From NCBI RefSeq assembly GCF_040050925.1, contig NZ_CP157390.1, positions 1,054,001 through 1,118,000 on the forward strand: a DNA stretch of 64,000 nucleotides. The letters run 5' to 3'. Under the pieces are notes generated by a model. It made no database searches, had not been told where the DNA came from, and saw only the letters and a program-made list of their open reading frames with translations. The number at the start of each line of letters is the position of its first letter. Positions within the stretch are counted from its first letter, which is position 1. The position numbers were made by a program, and so were the translations under genes. This document shows, piece by piece, positions 41,962-50,914 of this stretch. The stretch is from Leifsonia sp. NPDC080035 (lineage in GTDB: Bacteria; Actinomycetota; Actinomycetes; Actinomycetales; Microbacteriaceae).

Positions 41962-42807
41962 GTGACCGACCGGCTGAACATCCTGCACCTCAGCGACACG
42001 CACCTGTATGGCGATGGCCGGCTGCACTACGGCATCGTCGACACCCTCGCCGCCCTGGACCGCGTGCTCGCCCGCGCCGCCACGCTCGAGGCGGTCGACG
42101 TTGTCGTCGCCTCGGGCGACCTGTCGGACGACGGAAGCGCCGCCTCCTACCGCCTGCTCGCCGGACGGCTGGAGCCGTGGGCGGCAGAGCGGGGCGCCCG
42201 GGTCGTCTACGCGATGGGCAACCACGACCTGCCAGGCGGCTTCGAGGACGTGCTCGGCGCGCGCGAGACGGTCACGCCGGTCGGCGGGTTCCGCATCCTC
42301 ACCGTCGACAGCACCGTCGCGGCGGCCGGCTGGGGCCGGGTGGACGCCGGCGCGCTTCAACGGCTGCGGGACGAGCTCGCGACGCCGAGCGAGCACGGCA
42401 GCATCGTCGTGCTGCACCACCCGCCGGTGCCCCCGACGACCGGACTCTTCGAGACGCTGCGGCTGGTCGATCCCGAGCCGCTGATCGACGTCTGCTCGGC
42501 GGGGGATGTGCGGCTCATCCTCGCCGGTCACTACCACCACGCCCTCGTCACGGCGGCGGGTCCCCGCGACATCCCCGTCGTCGTCGCTCCCGCCGTCGCC
42601 AACACCACGGACGTGCTCTGGCCGGCGCCGCGCGAGCGCGCCGTCCGCGGCTCCGGGTTCGCCGTCGTGCAGCTGCCGGTGGCCGGCGTCGCCCGGGTGC
42701 ACGTCGTCACGGCGCCATCGCCCGACGACGGCGAGACGGTCTACGACCTGGACGCGGAGGCGGTGGCGCGCATCGCCGCCGACTCCGGCTGGCACGGCCG
42801 GCCGTGA
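41962..42807 (+). CDS. Metallophosphoesterase, class III cyclic-nucleotide-phosphodiesterase-like
   Basis: 281 aa. Dimetal motifs are LHLSDTHLY (Asp12, His14), ASGDLSDDG, AMGNHD, VLHHPP and AGHYHH. This is the CpdA/Icc-type arrangement, hydrolysing cyclic nucleotides or other phosphodiesters. The GTG start at 41962 has no strong ribosome site. The stop overlaps the next gene (GTGA). Confidence 0.88.
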   Translation: MTDRLNILHLSDTHLYGDGRLHYGIVDTLAALDRVLARAATLEAVDVVVASGDLSDDGSAASYRLLAGRLEPWAAERGARVVYAMGNHDLPGGFEDVLGARETVTPVGGFRILTVDSTVAAAGWGRVDAGALQRLRDELATPSEHGSIVVLHHPPVPPTTGLFETLRLVDPEPLIDVCSAGDVRLILAGHYHHALVTAAGPRDIPVVVAPAVANTTDVLWPAPRERAVRGSGFAVVQLPVAGVARVHVVTAPSPDDGETVYDLDAEAVARIAADSGWHGRP

Positions 42808-43220
42808 GCACCGCGGCCGGCTACTCGGGCACCCCGCTCTGGAAGAAGCTGGGGCTGAAGCCCGGGATGCGCGCGCAGCTGCTGCACGCGGAGCCGGGGT
42901 GGGCGGTGCCGCTCGACACCGACGCGCCGCAGGTGGAGTGGCTCCCGCCCGGCTCCGCCGAACCCGTCGGGCTGGTGCTGGCCTTCTACCGCGGCGCCGC
43001 GGACTACCTGGCGGAGCTCGACGCGCTCGCTGCGCGCATCCACCCCGACGGGATGCTGTGGGCGGCGTGGCCCCGCAAGGCGGCCGGTCACGTCTCCGAC
43101 CTGGACGAGAACCTGATCCGCGACCCCGCCCTCGCCCGCGGCCTCGTGGACGTGAAGGTCGCCGCCATCTCGACCGACTGGTCCGGCCTCAAGCTCGTCG
43201 TGCGCCGCACCAACCGCTGA
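42804..43220 (+). CDS. DUF3052 family protein
   Basis: 138 aa with the family start AGYSGTPLWKKLGLKPGMRA and the DMLWAAWPRKA-like block (here GMLWAAWPRKAAGHVSDLDE) and STDWSGLKLVVRR end. DUF3052 proteins are widespread in actinobacteria and their function is not known. Translationally coupled to the phosphodiesterase. Confidence 0.88.
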   Translation: MSTAAGYSGTPLWKKLGLKPGMRAQLLHAEPGWAVPLDTDAPQVEWLPPGSAEPVGLVLAFYRGAADYLAELDALAARIHPDGMLWAAWPRKAAGHVSDLDENLIRDPALARGLVDVKVAAISTDWSGLKLVVRRTNR

Positions 43221-43234
43221 CCCCGCGACCCGCG

Positions 43235-43306
43235 CCGGCCGCCGAGCACAGGGAAAATGCTCGATTCCGGCCGAGATCGCGACACATTTCCTGTGCTCGG
43301 CGGCCC
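43235..43306. repeat. Long inverted repeat with nested hairpin (copy E)
   Basis: GGCCGCCGAGCACAGGGAAA on the left and TTTCCTGTGCTCGGCGGCC on the right (one-base bulge). The interior CTCGATTCCGGCCGAG forms a second hairpin. Between convergent DUF3052 and TrmH genes. Shares the CCGCCGAG edge with copies A-C. Confidence 0.85.
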
Positions 43307-43325
43307 GGCGGCGGCCCGGCGGCGG

Positions 43326-43973
43326 TCAGAACTGGACGTGCTGGAGGATCCAGGCGTGCATGGCGACGGCCGCGGCGGCGGAGGCGTTGATCGAGCGCGT
43401 CGAGCCGAACTGCGAGATCTCGACGACCGCGTCCGCCGCGGCGATGGCATCCTCCGACAGCCCCGGCCCCTCCTGACCGAACAGCAGGACGCACGCGCGC
43501 GGCAGCGCGAACGTCTCGATCAGCACCGAGCCGGGCACATTGTCCACCGCGATGATCGGCAGCCCCTCGCCACGCGCCCACGCGACGAACGCGGCGACGT
43601 CGTCGTGGTGCCGGATGTGCTGGTAGCGGTCGGTCACCATGGCGCCGCGTTTGTTCCAGCGCCGCCGCCCGATGATGTGCACGGTGTCCGCCGCGAACGC
43701 GTTCGCGCTGCGCACGATGGACCCGATGTTCATGTCGTGCTGCCAGTTCTCGATCGCCACGTGGAACGGGTGCCGGTGCTCGTCGAGGTCGGCGACGATC
43801 GCCTCCATCCGCCAGTACCGGTAGCGGTCGATGACGTTGCGGGTGTCGCCGTCGCGCAGCAGGTCGGGGTCGTAGTGGGGCTCCCGCGGCCACTCCCCCG
43901 GCCACGGTCCGACTCCATGGGTCGTCAGCTCCGGGGACGGCGCGGGAGAGGGCTGCGGGGAGTCTGACGTCAC
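43326..43973 (-). CDS. TrmH-family RNA 2'-O-methyltransferase (SPOUT)
   Basis: 215 aa. SPOUT motifs: HDMNIGSIVRSANAF (motif 1, with catalytic Arg), VLLFGQEGPGLSE (motif 2) and SQFGSTRSINASAAAAVAMH (motif 3). It would methylate a tRNA or rRNA ribose with AdoMet. The N-terminal 45 residues are Pro-rich and unlike the family core. Start GTG 43973 is preferred over a longer upstream start. Confidence 0.87.
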   Translation of the reverse strand: MTSDSPQPSPAPSPELTTHGVGPWPGEWPREPHYDPDLLRDGDTRNVIDRYRYWRMEAIVADLDEHRHPFHVAIENWQHDMNIGSIVRSANAFAADTVHIIGRRRWNKRGAMVTDRYQHIRHHDDVAAFVAWARGEGLPIIAVDNVPGSVLIETFALPRACVLLFGQEGPGLSEDAIAAADAVVEISQFGSTRSINASAAAAVAMHAWILQHVQF

Positions 43974-44032
43974 CGATCCAGGGTAGCCGCGGCGCACCGG
44001 GGGCTCCCAGCCGTCGCTGACAGGGTGGTGCC

Positions 44033-44797
44033 GTGAGGGGTGGGACGGGGGCAGCGCGCTGGACGATCGCCGGGTCGGCTGCGGCCGGCGTCGTCGTCGT
44101 GATCGCGGTCGTCGCGGCGCTCATCCTGTCGGGGACCCTGTGGCCGAACCGCGTCTTCGCGGCCGGGTATCCGGTGCGCGGCGTCGACGTCTCCAGCTAT
44201 CAGGGGCGGATCGACTGGCCGGTGCTGTCGAAGCAGGGCATCGACTTCGCGATCATCAAGGCGACGGAGGGCTCCGGCGACGCCGACGAGCGCTTCGCCG
44301 CCAACTGGGCGGGCGCTCGCGCCAGCGGCCTCGTCGTCGGCGCCTACCACTTCCTCAGCTTCGACAGTCCAGGGCGGACGCAGGCGGCGAACGTGTTCCG
44401 CACGGTCCCGGCGACGCCCGGCGCGCTGCCGCCGACCGTGGACGTGGAGTTCTACGGCGACTACTTCGCGCATCCGCCGTCGCGGGAGAAGGTGCGCAGC
44501 ATCCTCGACCCGCTGCTCGCGGCGCTCCGGGAGCACTACGGCCGCCCCGCCATCCTGTACGCGACCGGCGACGCGTACGACCGCTACCTGAAGGACGCGT
44601 ACCCCGAGAACCCGATCTGGTTCCGGTCCGTCGCGCTGCCGCCTTCCCTCCCCGACGGCCGGTCGTGGACGTTCTGGCAGTTCTCCGACAGGGAGCGACT
44701 CCCCGGCTACAGCGGCGACGAGGCGTACGTCGATCTGAACGCCTTCGTGGGATCCCGCAGGCAACTGGAGGCGCTCGGCCAACCCTCTGGGCAATAA
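44033..44797 (+). CDS. GH25 lysozyme (muramidase), membrane-anchored
   Basis: 254 aa. One N-terminal membrane helix (residues about 12-34), then a GH25 barrel: RGVDVSSYQG (Asp52), then the catalytic pair Asp137-x-Glu139 in VDVEFYGD, and WTFWQFSDR near the end. It cleaves the MurNAc-GlcNAc bond of peptidoglycan on the outside of the membrane. GTG 44033. Possible role in wall remodelling. Confidence 0.9.
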   Translation: MRGGTGAARWTIAGSAAAGVVVVIAVVAALILSGTLWPNRVFAAGYPVRGVDVSSYQGRIDWPVLSKQGIDFAIIKATEGSGDADERFAANWAGARASGLVVGAYHFLSFDSPGRTQAANVFRTVPATPGALPPTVDVEFYGDYFAHPPSREKVRSILDPLLAALREHYGRPAILYATGDAYDRYLKDAYPENPIWFRSVALPPSLPDGRSWTFWQFSDRERLPGYSGDEAYVDLNAFVGSRRQLEALGQPSGQ

Positions 44798-44843
44798 GCT
44801 GGTGGCGTCACATCCAACGGACTCTCCCACGGAAGGGGTGCGC

Positions 44844-45644
44844 GTGGCGCGACGCGACGAGATCGAATGCTGGCTCACCGACATGGACGGCGTGCTCGTC
44901 CACGAGAACCAGGCGCTTCCCGGCGCGTCCGAGCTGATCCAGCAGTGGCGGGATCAGGGCACGCCCTTCCTGGTGCTGACCAACAACTCGATCTACACGC
45001 CGCGCGATCTGGCCGCACGGCTGCGCGCCTCCGGGCTGGACGTCCCCGAGGAGTCGATCTGGACGTCCGCGCTCGCGACCGCCGACTTCCTGAAGTCGCA
45101 GGCGCCGGGCGGCAGCGCCTACGTGATCGGCGAGGCAGGCCTGACGACGGCGCTGCACGAGGCCGGCTTCATCATGACCGACACGAACCCGGACTACGTG
45201 GTCGTCGGTGAGACCCGCAGCTACTCCTTCGACGCCATCACGAAGGCGATCCGCCTGATCGGCGCCGGCGCCCGGTTCATCTCGACGAACCCGGACGCCA
45301 CCGGGCCGAGCGCCGAGGGTCCGCTGCCCGCCACCGGCGCGGTGACCGCCATGATCACCAAAGCGACGGGCGGCATGGAGCCGTACGTGGTCGGCAAGCC
45401 GAACCCGATGATGTTCCGCTCCGCCCTCAACCGGATCGGCGCGCACTCGGAGAACACGGCGATGATCGGCGACCGGATGGACACGGACGTCGTCGCGGGC
45501 ATCGAGGCCGGCCTGCACACCATCCTGGTGCTCACGGGCATCAGCGATCAGGCGGAGATCGACCGGTACCCGTTCCGTCCCGACGAGATCCTCTCCGGCG
45601 TGCACGAGCTCGTCGCCCGCGAGCCCATCGAGACGGAGCTCTAG
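44844..45644 (+). CDS. HAD-IIA hydrolase, NagD-like
   Basis: 266 aa. Nucleophile motif WLTDMDGVL (Asp13, Asp15), LTNNS, the Lys of VVGKPNPMMF and the acid motif MIGDRMDTDVVAG. HAD-IIA enzymes remove phosphate from nucleotides or sugar phosphates; the substrate here is unknown. GTG 44844 is chosen since GGAAGGGG precedes it by 5-6 nt. Confidence 0.9.
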   Translation: MARRDEIECWLTDMDGVLVHENQALPGASELIQQWRDQGTPFLVLTNNSIYTPRDLAARLRASGLDVPEESIWTSALATADFLKSQAPGGSAYVIGEAGLTTALHEAGFIMTDTNPDYVVVGETRSYSFDAITKAIRLIGAGARFISTNPDATGPSAEGPLPATGAVTAMITKATGGMEPYVVGKPNPMMFRSALNRIGAHSENTAMIGDRMDTDVVAGIEAGLHTILVLTGISDQAEIDRYPFRPDEILSGVHELVAREPIETEL

Positions 45645-45673
45645 CCGCTCCGCCCGCGCCCTAGCCGCTCCTT

Positions 45674-45734
45674 GCCGAGGGGCACGTTGTTGTCGGTTTC
45701 AACGCGCGAAAGCGACAACACGGTGCCCTTCGGC
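45674..45734. repeat. Long inverted repeat with GTTTC...GAAAG loop (copy F)
   Basis: GCCGAGGGGCACGTTGTTGTCG versus its partner CGACAACACGGTGCCCTTCGGC, with three mismatches. The loop is GTTTCAACGCGCGAAAG, itself able to pair at its ends. Between convergent genes. The GCGCGAAA segment recurs in copy D. Confidence 0.85.
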
Positions 45735-45751
45735 GAAAGGTTGGACGCGCG

Positions 45752-48403
45752 TCAGCCGGTGGGGCCGGGGCCGGCGACGGAGGTCGTCATCGGCTCACCG
45801 CCCGCGCGGCTGGCGAAGCAGTAGTACGAGCGCTGCCCGGCCTTCCACTGCGCCTCGTTCGCCGGGAACGTGCCCTGCACCTGCAGGTCCGCGTACTGGG
45901 CAGCGGCACCGAGGTCGATGACGCCGGTCGCGGTGCAGAGCCCGTTGATCTGCTGCGCAAGGGCGTCCGCGCCGGGGTAGGGCGCGGCGATGTCGGCCGA
46001 GATCAGGTTCGTGTAGACCATCTGCGCCGAGTGCGCCGTCGCGCAGTCGACGACGGCGAACGTCTCCGCCCACGGCGACGCGTACGGCTGGATGCACTCC
46101 CCGCCGCCGAGAGCGTTCCACGGGTGCTCGCCCGGACCGACGGCGGCGGCCGGCTTCGGCGTGACCGTCGGAGTCGGCGTCGGCGTGGGGGTCGGCGTCG
46201 GCGTGGGGGTCGGCGTCGGAGTCGGCTTCGCCGACGCGGCCGACGCGGACGGCTTCGGGGTGGCGTTCCCGCCCGCGAGGATCGAGGGGATGCGCGTACC
46301 GAGTGCGAACAGACCGATCAGGACGAGGATCACAGCGAGGGCTCCCGCCGCGAGCAGCAGCATGCGGTTGCGGCGCGGATCGCCGGGGCGGCCTCCCGCT
46401 GGCGCGGGCGCGCCGGTGGGCGGAGGCGCCGGCGGCGTGGGGGTCGCCGGAGCGGCGGGGGTCGCGGCGGGGGCCGGGGCCGCGGCCGTGGGAGCGGCCG
46501 GGGTCGCCGGCGCGAATGCGGGGGCTGCGGGAGCGGGCGCGGGAGCGGGCGCAGGGGCCGCCTGCTCGACGACGGCCGACGTCTCGACCGGCATGGTCGC
46601 AGGCGGGGTGGAGCCCAGCTGCGGACCCTCGGCGCCGGCGTCGCCCTCGAAGGCGAGCTCGGGGAAGAGGATGGTGTCGATCGCCGCTGTGGCGATGGGC
46701 GCCTCCGGCACGGGCGGCGTCTCTGGCGCTTCCGGCTCTGGCTCGTCCTCGTCGGCCTCGTGCACGTCCGCCACGTCCCCGAACAGCGCGGCGAGGCCGT
46801 CCTCCGGCTCGGCGTCCTCGTCAGCGGCAGCCTCGGGCTCGGGCGCCGGGGCGGGCGCGGCCGCGCCGTCCGCCGCCGCCGCCACGCTGGCGGCATCGAA
46901 CGCGCTGGTGGCCGGCGAGGGCGGAGCGCCGAGCGCGATCTCGGTCTCCGCGGCGGTGGGCTCCGCGGGCGGCGCGGTCTCGACGACCTCCTGCGGGTCT
47001 CCGGTGCGCTCCTCCAGCAGCGAACGCATCTCGGCGGCGTCCAGCTTCATGGTGGGCGCGCCGTCGTCGGTCCGGGGCGCCGTCGGCGGTTCCTCAGCAT
47101 CGGACGGCGGCGGGATGAAGGCTCCCGCGGCGAGCGGCGGAGTGAGCGGTGCCGCGGGCGGGATGGCGGCCGGTGCGGCGGGCGGGATGTACGCGCCGGC
47201 CGACGGGGGGATCGGTGCGGGCGTCACTGGGGCCGCCGGCTCGGTGGCCCGCGGCTCGGCGGCGGGCGGCACCTCGGCGGCGGGCGGCACCTCCGCGGCA
47301 GGCGGGACCTCGGCGGCGGGCGGGACCTCGGCGGCGGGCGGCACCTCGGCCGCAGGCGGCTCCGTGCGCGGCAGGACGACGTCGGCGGGCAGCGGGATGA
47401 TCCCGGTGGTGTCGCCCATCAGCCAGTGCGCAGGCGACGGCTCGGCCGGCTCCGGCTGGTGGCCGCCGAGCAGCGCGGCGAGTCCGTGGCCCTGCAGCGG
47501 GCCGGTCGTGGCCGGCGGTTCCGCGGCCGCGTCCGGACGCTCGTCCGGTTGTTGCCGGATGGGCGGCTGCGACCCGGCGTCCTGGCTGGACCACTCGGGC
47601 GGATGCGGCATCCGCAGCGCCTCGAAGAAGCTGGGCGGCTCGAACGACGCCCGCTCCTCCGGGCGCTCGGACGCGGGCGGCTCGTCGGCCGCCGCAGGTT
47701 CGGCCGATGCGGGCGGCTCGGCAGGCTGCTCCGGCGCCCTGGCCGGGGTGGGCGCCGGCGCGCCCGCCTCTCCGGGCAGCGACGCGTGCCGCGGGACGGG
47801 CGTCCCGTCCGCCGGCGGGAGCGGGATGGCCGGCGGTGTGAACAGCGGAGGCTCCGGCATGGCCGGCACAGCAGCGGGCGGCACGACGGCAGCGGGCGGC
47901 ACGACGCCAGCGGGCAGCACGACGCCAGCGGGCGGCACGACGCCAGGGGGCGGGACGACCGCATCCGGCGGGAGCAGCTCCTCGTCCACCGGCTCGAGCA
48001 CGGTCCCGACCGGGCCTTCGATCTCGTCGGAGCCGCTGTCCACGAACTCGCCGTCCGCGAACCCCGGCGCCTCGGCGGCCGGGTCGTCCGCGGGCTCGTC
48101 GTCCTGGGTCTTCGAAACGAGGTTCCACGAGAAGCCGCTCGGGGCGGGTGCCGGCTCCGCGGCCGGCTCCTCCTCCGGCGCCTTCAGCAGCTCCTCGAAG
48201 CCGTCATCGGCACCGGCGGGGCTCGCCGCGCCGCGTCCCCCGGTCAGCTGCTGCAGCAGCCAGTCCGAGCTCCCGAACTCCGGCTCGTCGGCCGCCGCAG
48301 GACCGGTCCCATCCTCGACCGCGTCCGGCGCGCGCCCGTCCGCGGCGTCGCCCTCGGGAGCGTCACCGTGCGCGGGATCGCGGGGGTCGCGGTCGTCGGT
48401 CAC
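45752..48403 (-). CDS. Large Pro/Ala-rich membrane protein with septum-formation domain
   Basis: 883 aa. Residues 1-670 are disordered, Pro/Ala/Glu-rich, with six PPAAEV units (about 350-380) and PPAGVV units (about 155-180). A membrane helix lies at about 680-700, a Thr-Pro spacer (TPTPTPTP...) near 725-745, and a C-terminal septum-formation-type domain (ECIQPYASPWAETFAVVDCA, then a Cys in NGLCTATG and another in YYCFASR). The domain would be outside the membrane. GTG 48403 overlaps the pyrE stop. Function unknown; a link to cell division is from the domain name only. Confidence 0.75.
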   Translation of the reverse strand: MTDDRDPRDPAHGDAPEGDAADGRAPDAVEDGTGPAAADEPEFGSSDWLLQQLTGGRGAASPAGADDGFEELLKAPEEEPAAEPAPAPSGFSWNLVSKTQDDEPADDPAAEAPGFADGEFVDSGSDEIEGPVGTVLEPVDEELLPPDAVVPPPGVVPPAGVVLPAGVVPPAAVVPPAAVPAMPEPPLFTPPAIPLPPADGTPVPRHASLPGEAGAPAPTPARAPEQPAEPPASAEPAAADEPPASERPEERASFEPPSFFEALRMPHPPEWSSQDAGSQPPIRQQPDERPDAAAEPPATTGPLQGHGLAALLGGHQPEPAEPSPAHWLMGDTTGIIPLPADVVLPRTEPPAAEVPPAAEVPPAAEVPPAAEVPPAAEVPPAAEPRATEPAAPVTPAPIPPSAGAYIPPAAPAAIPPAAPLTPPLAAGAFIPPPSDAEEPPTAPRTDDGAPTMKLDAAEMRSLLEERTGDPQEVVETAPPAEPTAAETEIALGAPPSPATSAFDAASVAAAADGAAAPAPAPEPEAAADEDAEPEDGLAALFGDVADVHEADEDEPEPEAPETPPVPEAPIATAAIDTILFPELAFEGDAGAEGPQLGSTPPATMPVETSAVVEQAAPAPAPAPAPAAPAFAPATPAAPTAAAPAPAATPAAPATPTPPAPPPTGAPAPAGGRPGDPRRNRMLLLAAGALAVILVLIGLFALGTRIPSILAGGNATPKPSASAASAKPTPTPTPTPTPTPTPTPTPTVTPKPAAAVGPGEHPWNALGGGECIQPYASPWAETFAVVDCATAHSAQMVYTNLISADIAAPYPGADALAQQINGLCTATGVIDLGAAAQYADLQVQGTFPANEAQWKAGQRSYYCFASRAGGEPMTTSVAGPGPTG

Positions 48404-48951
48404 TAGTCCAGTCCCAGGTCCGTGAGCCCGATCGCGGCGAAGTAGGGGTAGCCGGCGCCCTCGATGACCTCGCGCGCGCCGGTGTTGCGGTCGACCACGA
48501 CGGCGACGCCCGCGATCTCGGCCCCGACCTTCTTCAGCGCCTCGATGGCCTTCAGCGGCGAGCCGCCGGTGGTCGAGGTGTCCTCCAGCACGATCACGCG
48601 CTTGCCCTCGAGGTCCGGGCCCTCGACCTGCTTGCCGCGGCCATGGTCCTTCGGCTCCTTGCGCACGACGAACGCGTCGTAGGCGAGGCCGCGGGCCGCG
48701 CCTTGGTGCAGGATCGCCGCCGCGACGGGGTCGGCGCCCATCGTCATACCGCCGACCGCGACGACGTCGGGGACGTCCGCGATCAGGTCGATCATCACCT
48801 GGCCGATGAGGGGCGCGACGCGGTGGTCGAGGCTCACCTTGCGCAGGTCGACGTAGTAGGTCGCCTTCTTGCCGCTTGTCAGCGTGAAGTCGCCGTGGAA
48901 CACGGCCTCGGCCGAGATGTAGTCGATGAGCTGCTGTCGTGCGTCGGTCAC
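48403..48951 (-). CDS. pyrE: Orotate phosphoribosyltransferase
   Basis: 182 aa, converting orotate and PRPP to OMP in pyrimidine synthesis. The PRPP motif is VIVLEDTSTTGGSPLKA, and the catalytic-loop KEPKDHGRGK lies ahead of it. GTG 48951. Its stop overlaps the start of the large septum-domain gene by one base (TAGTG), so the two share a transcript. Confidence 0.95.
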   Translation of the reverse strand: MTDARQQLIDYISAEAVFHGDFTLTSGKKATYYVDLRKVSLDHRVAPLIGQVMIDLIADVPDVVAVGGMTMGADPVAAAILHQGAARGLAYDAFVVRKEPKDHGRGKQVEGPDLEGKRVIVLEDTSTTGGSPLKAIEALKKVGAEIAGVAVVVDRNTGAREVIEGAGYPYFAAIGLTDLGLD

Positions 48952-49038
48952 GTCTGAGATTGTACGGGTCGGGGCCCCGCCGACGCTGGCCGACGCCCGC
49001 CGGACGGGGCCGTCGGCGGCGCCTTATACGATCGGGAC

Positions 49039-49884
49039 ATGCGCATCGCCACCTGGAATGTGAACTCCATCCGCACCCGAGTCGCCCGCGTTGTGGACTG
49101 GATGGTCCGCGAGGACGTGGATGTGCTGGCCATGCAGGAGATCAAGTGCAAGCCGGAGCAGTTCCCCTTCGAGGCGTTCGAGAAGGCGGGCTACGAGGTG
49201 GTGCTGCACGGCCTGAACCAGTGGAACGGCGTCGCGATCGCCGCCCGCCTGCCCATCGAGGACGTGGAGATCGGCTTCCCCGATATGCCGGGCTTCCTGA
49301 AGGGCCACGGGGGGCCCGACCTGCCCAAGGAGGCGCGCGCGATCGGCGCGACGGTCGAGGGCGTTCGGGTCTGGAGCCTGTACGTGCCGAACGGCCGCGC
49401 GCTCGACGACCCGCACTACGTCTACAAGCTGGACTGGCTGGCCGCGCTGCTCGAGGACACGCGCCGCTGGCTGGCCGAGAACCCCGAGCGGCCGCTCGCT
49501 CTGATGGGCGACTGGAACGTCGCGCCGCTCGACTCCGACGTCGGCGACCCGAGCCTCGTCCCCGGCGTCTCCACTCACATCTCGCCGCCGGAGCGCACCG
49601 CGTTCGCCGCGTTCGAGCAGGCCGGGCTGACCGACGTGGTGCGGCCGATCGTGCCCGACGGCTACACCTACTGGGACTACAAGCAGCTGCGCTTCCCGCG
49701 CAACGAGGGCCTGCGCATCGACTTCATCCTGGGCTCCCCGGCGTTCTCGGACCGGGTCGTGGATGCGAGCATCCACCGCAACGAGCGCAAGGGCGAGGCC
49801 CCGAGCGACCACGTCCCCGTGCTCGTCGAGCTGTCCGAGGCGGCGGCCGAGGAGGACGACGACGACCGCCCGATGATCTGGTGA
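49039..49884 (+). CDS. xthA: Exodeoxyribonuclease III / AP endonuclease
   Basis: 281 aa. Motifs match E. coli ExoIII: TWNVNSIR, MQEIK (Glu34), YVPNG, MGDWNVAPLDSD, RIDFIL and SDHVPV. It repairs abasic sites and trims 3' ends. The C-terminal acidic tail EAAAEEDDDDRPMIW is not part of the fold. ATG 49039 lies 87 bp from the divergent pyrE start. Confidence 0.94.
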   Translation: MRIATWNVNSIRTRVARVVDWMVREDVDVLAMQEIKCKPEQFPFEAFEKAGYEVVLHGLNQWNGVAIAARLPIEDVEIGFPDMPGFLKGHGGPDLPKEARAIGATVEGVRVWSLYVPNGRALDDPHYVYKLDWLAALLEDTRRWLAENPERPLALMGDWNVAPLDSDVGDPSLVPGVSTHISPPERTAFAAFEQAGLTDVVRPIVPDGYTYWDYKQLRFPRNEGLRIDFILGSPAFSDRVVDASIHRNERKGEAPSDHVPVLVELSEAAAEEDDDDRPMIW

Positions 49885-49904
49885 CGCACTGAGGCGAGCG
49901 CAAG

Positions 49905-49920
49905 CGTTCGTTACGGAACG
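49905..49920. promoter_or_regulatory. CGTTC-N6-GAACG inverted repeat before ssuB
   Basis: CGTTCGTTACGGAACG, 50 nt upstream of the ssuB ATG and directly after xthA. Could be a regulator site for sulfur control. No regulator is nearby. Confidence 0.35.
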
Positions 49921-49970
49921 TTTCATCGTGTCCGCACGGGTGTGATCCCCTTCGGTAGCGTCGGAGCACC

Positions 49971-50807
49971 ATGACCGCCGCCACGTCTGCGTACCCCGTC
50001 GAGTTCTCCGGGGTCGGGCGCGCCTTCGCGGCGCCGCGGCGGCGCGGTGCGACCCCGCCGGTGCGGCAGGTACTGCGGGACGTCTCGCTCCGCGTCGACG
50101 CCGGTGAGGTCGTCGCGATCCTGGGCGCGAGCGGCTGCGGCAAGTCGACGCTGCTGCGCATCGCCGGCGGGCTCGACTCCCCGACCTCCGGAGCGGCGCT
50201 CATCGACGGCTCGGCCGTCAGCGGCATCGACCCGCGCTGCGCGGTCGGCTTCCAGGAGCCGCGACTGCTGCCCTGGCGATCGCTCTCCGACAACGTCGCC
50301 CTCGGGCTCCTGCGCGGTGTCGAGCGCTCGGAGGGGAAGGCGCGCGTCGCCCGGCTGCTCGACCTGGTCGGCCTGTCCGCATCCGCTGCTCTGCGGCCGC
50401 GCGAGGTCTCCGGAGGGATGGCGCAGCGCGCGTCCCTCGCCCGTGCCCTCGCCCGGAACCCCGGCGTGCTGCTGCTCGACGAGCCCTTCGGCGCACTGGA
50501 TGCGCTCACCCGGCTGCGGATGCAGGACCTGCTCCTCGAGGTGCACGCCGCCGCCCCCACCACGATCCTCCTCGTCACGCACGACGTCGACGAGGCCCTC
50601 CAGCTCGCCGATCGCATCATCCTGCTCGGCGCCGAGGAGGGACGAGAGGGCGCGACCATCCGCCGCGTCATCGCCGTTCCCGGAGACCGCCCGCGCGATC
50701 GCGGCTCCGCGGAACTCGCAGAACTGCGCGCCGAGCTGCTCGACGGCCTCGGCATCGATCGCCACGGCAACGCCCATTCCTCCACAGCACCAGCACGTTC
50801 AGCCTGA
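49971..50807 (+). CDS. ssuB: Aliphatic sulfonate/nitrate-type ABC transporter ATP-binding protein
   Basis: 278 aa. Walker A GASGCGKST, Q-loop VGFQEPRLLPWRSL, signature VSGGMAQRASLARAL, Walker B LLLDEPFGALDALTR and VTHDVDEA. The FQEPRLLPW block is typical of SsuB/TauB. First gene of ssuB-ssuA-ssuC. No ssuD monooxygenase is adjacent. Confidence 0.88.
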   Translation: MTAATSAYPVEFSGVGRAFAAPRRRGATPPVRQVLRDVSLRVDAGEVVAILGASGCGKSTLLRIAGGLDSPTSGAALIDGSAVSGIDPRCAVGFQEPRLLPWRSLSDNVALGLLRGVERSEGKARVARLLDLVGLSASAALRPREVSGGMAQRASLARALARNPGVLLLDEPFGALDALTRLRMQDLLLEVHAAAPTTILLVTHDVDEALQLADRIILLGAEEGREGATIRRVIAVPGDRPRDRGSAELAELRAELLDGLGIDRHGNAHSSTAPARSA

Positions 50808-50914
50808 TCCACAGATTTCGGCTGCCGGCCCGATACGTCCCGGCATCCGGCGATGCTCGGTTTCACAGCACGAGCCGAGCGATCCCGCGTCACCGACCCC
50901 ACCAGAGAGGCATC

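Noticed and set aside
46160..46240. Tandem repeat near ggcgtgggggtcggcgtc, considered as a CRISPR-like or regulatory repeat
   Set aside because: It codes the in-frame Thr-Pro spacer of the 883-aa protein, so it is a coding low-complexity repeat.
46031..48406. A 791-residue open frame opposite the septum-domain gene
   Set aside because: Arg/Gly-rich antisense shadow of a repetitive GC-rich gene; no start signal or known domain.
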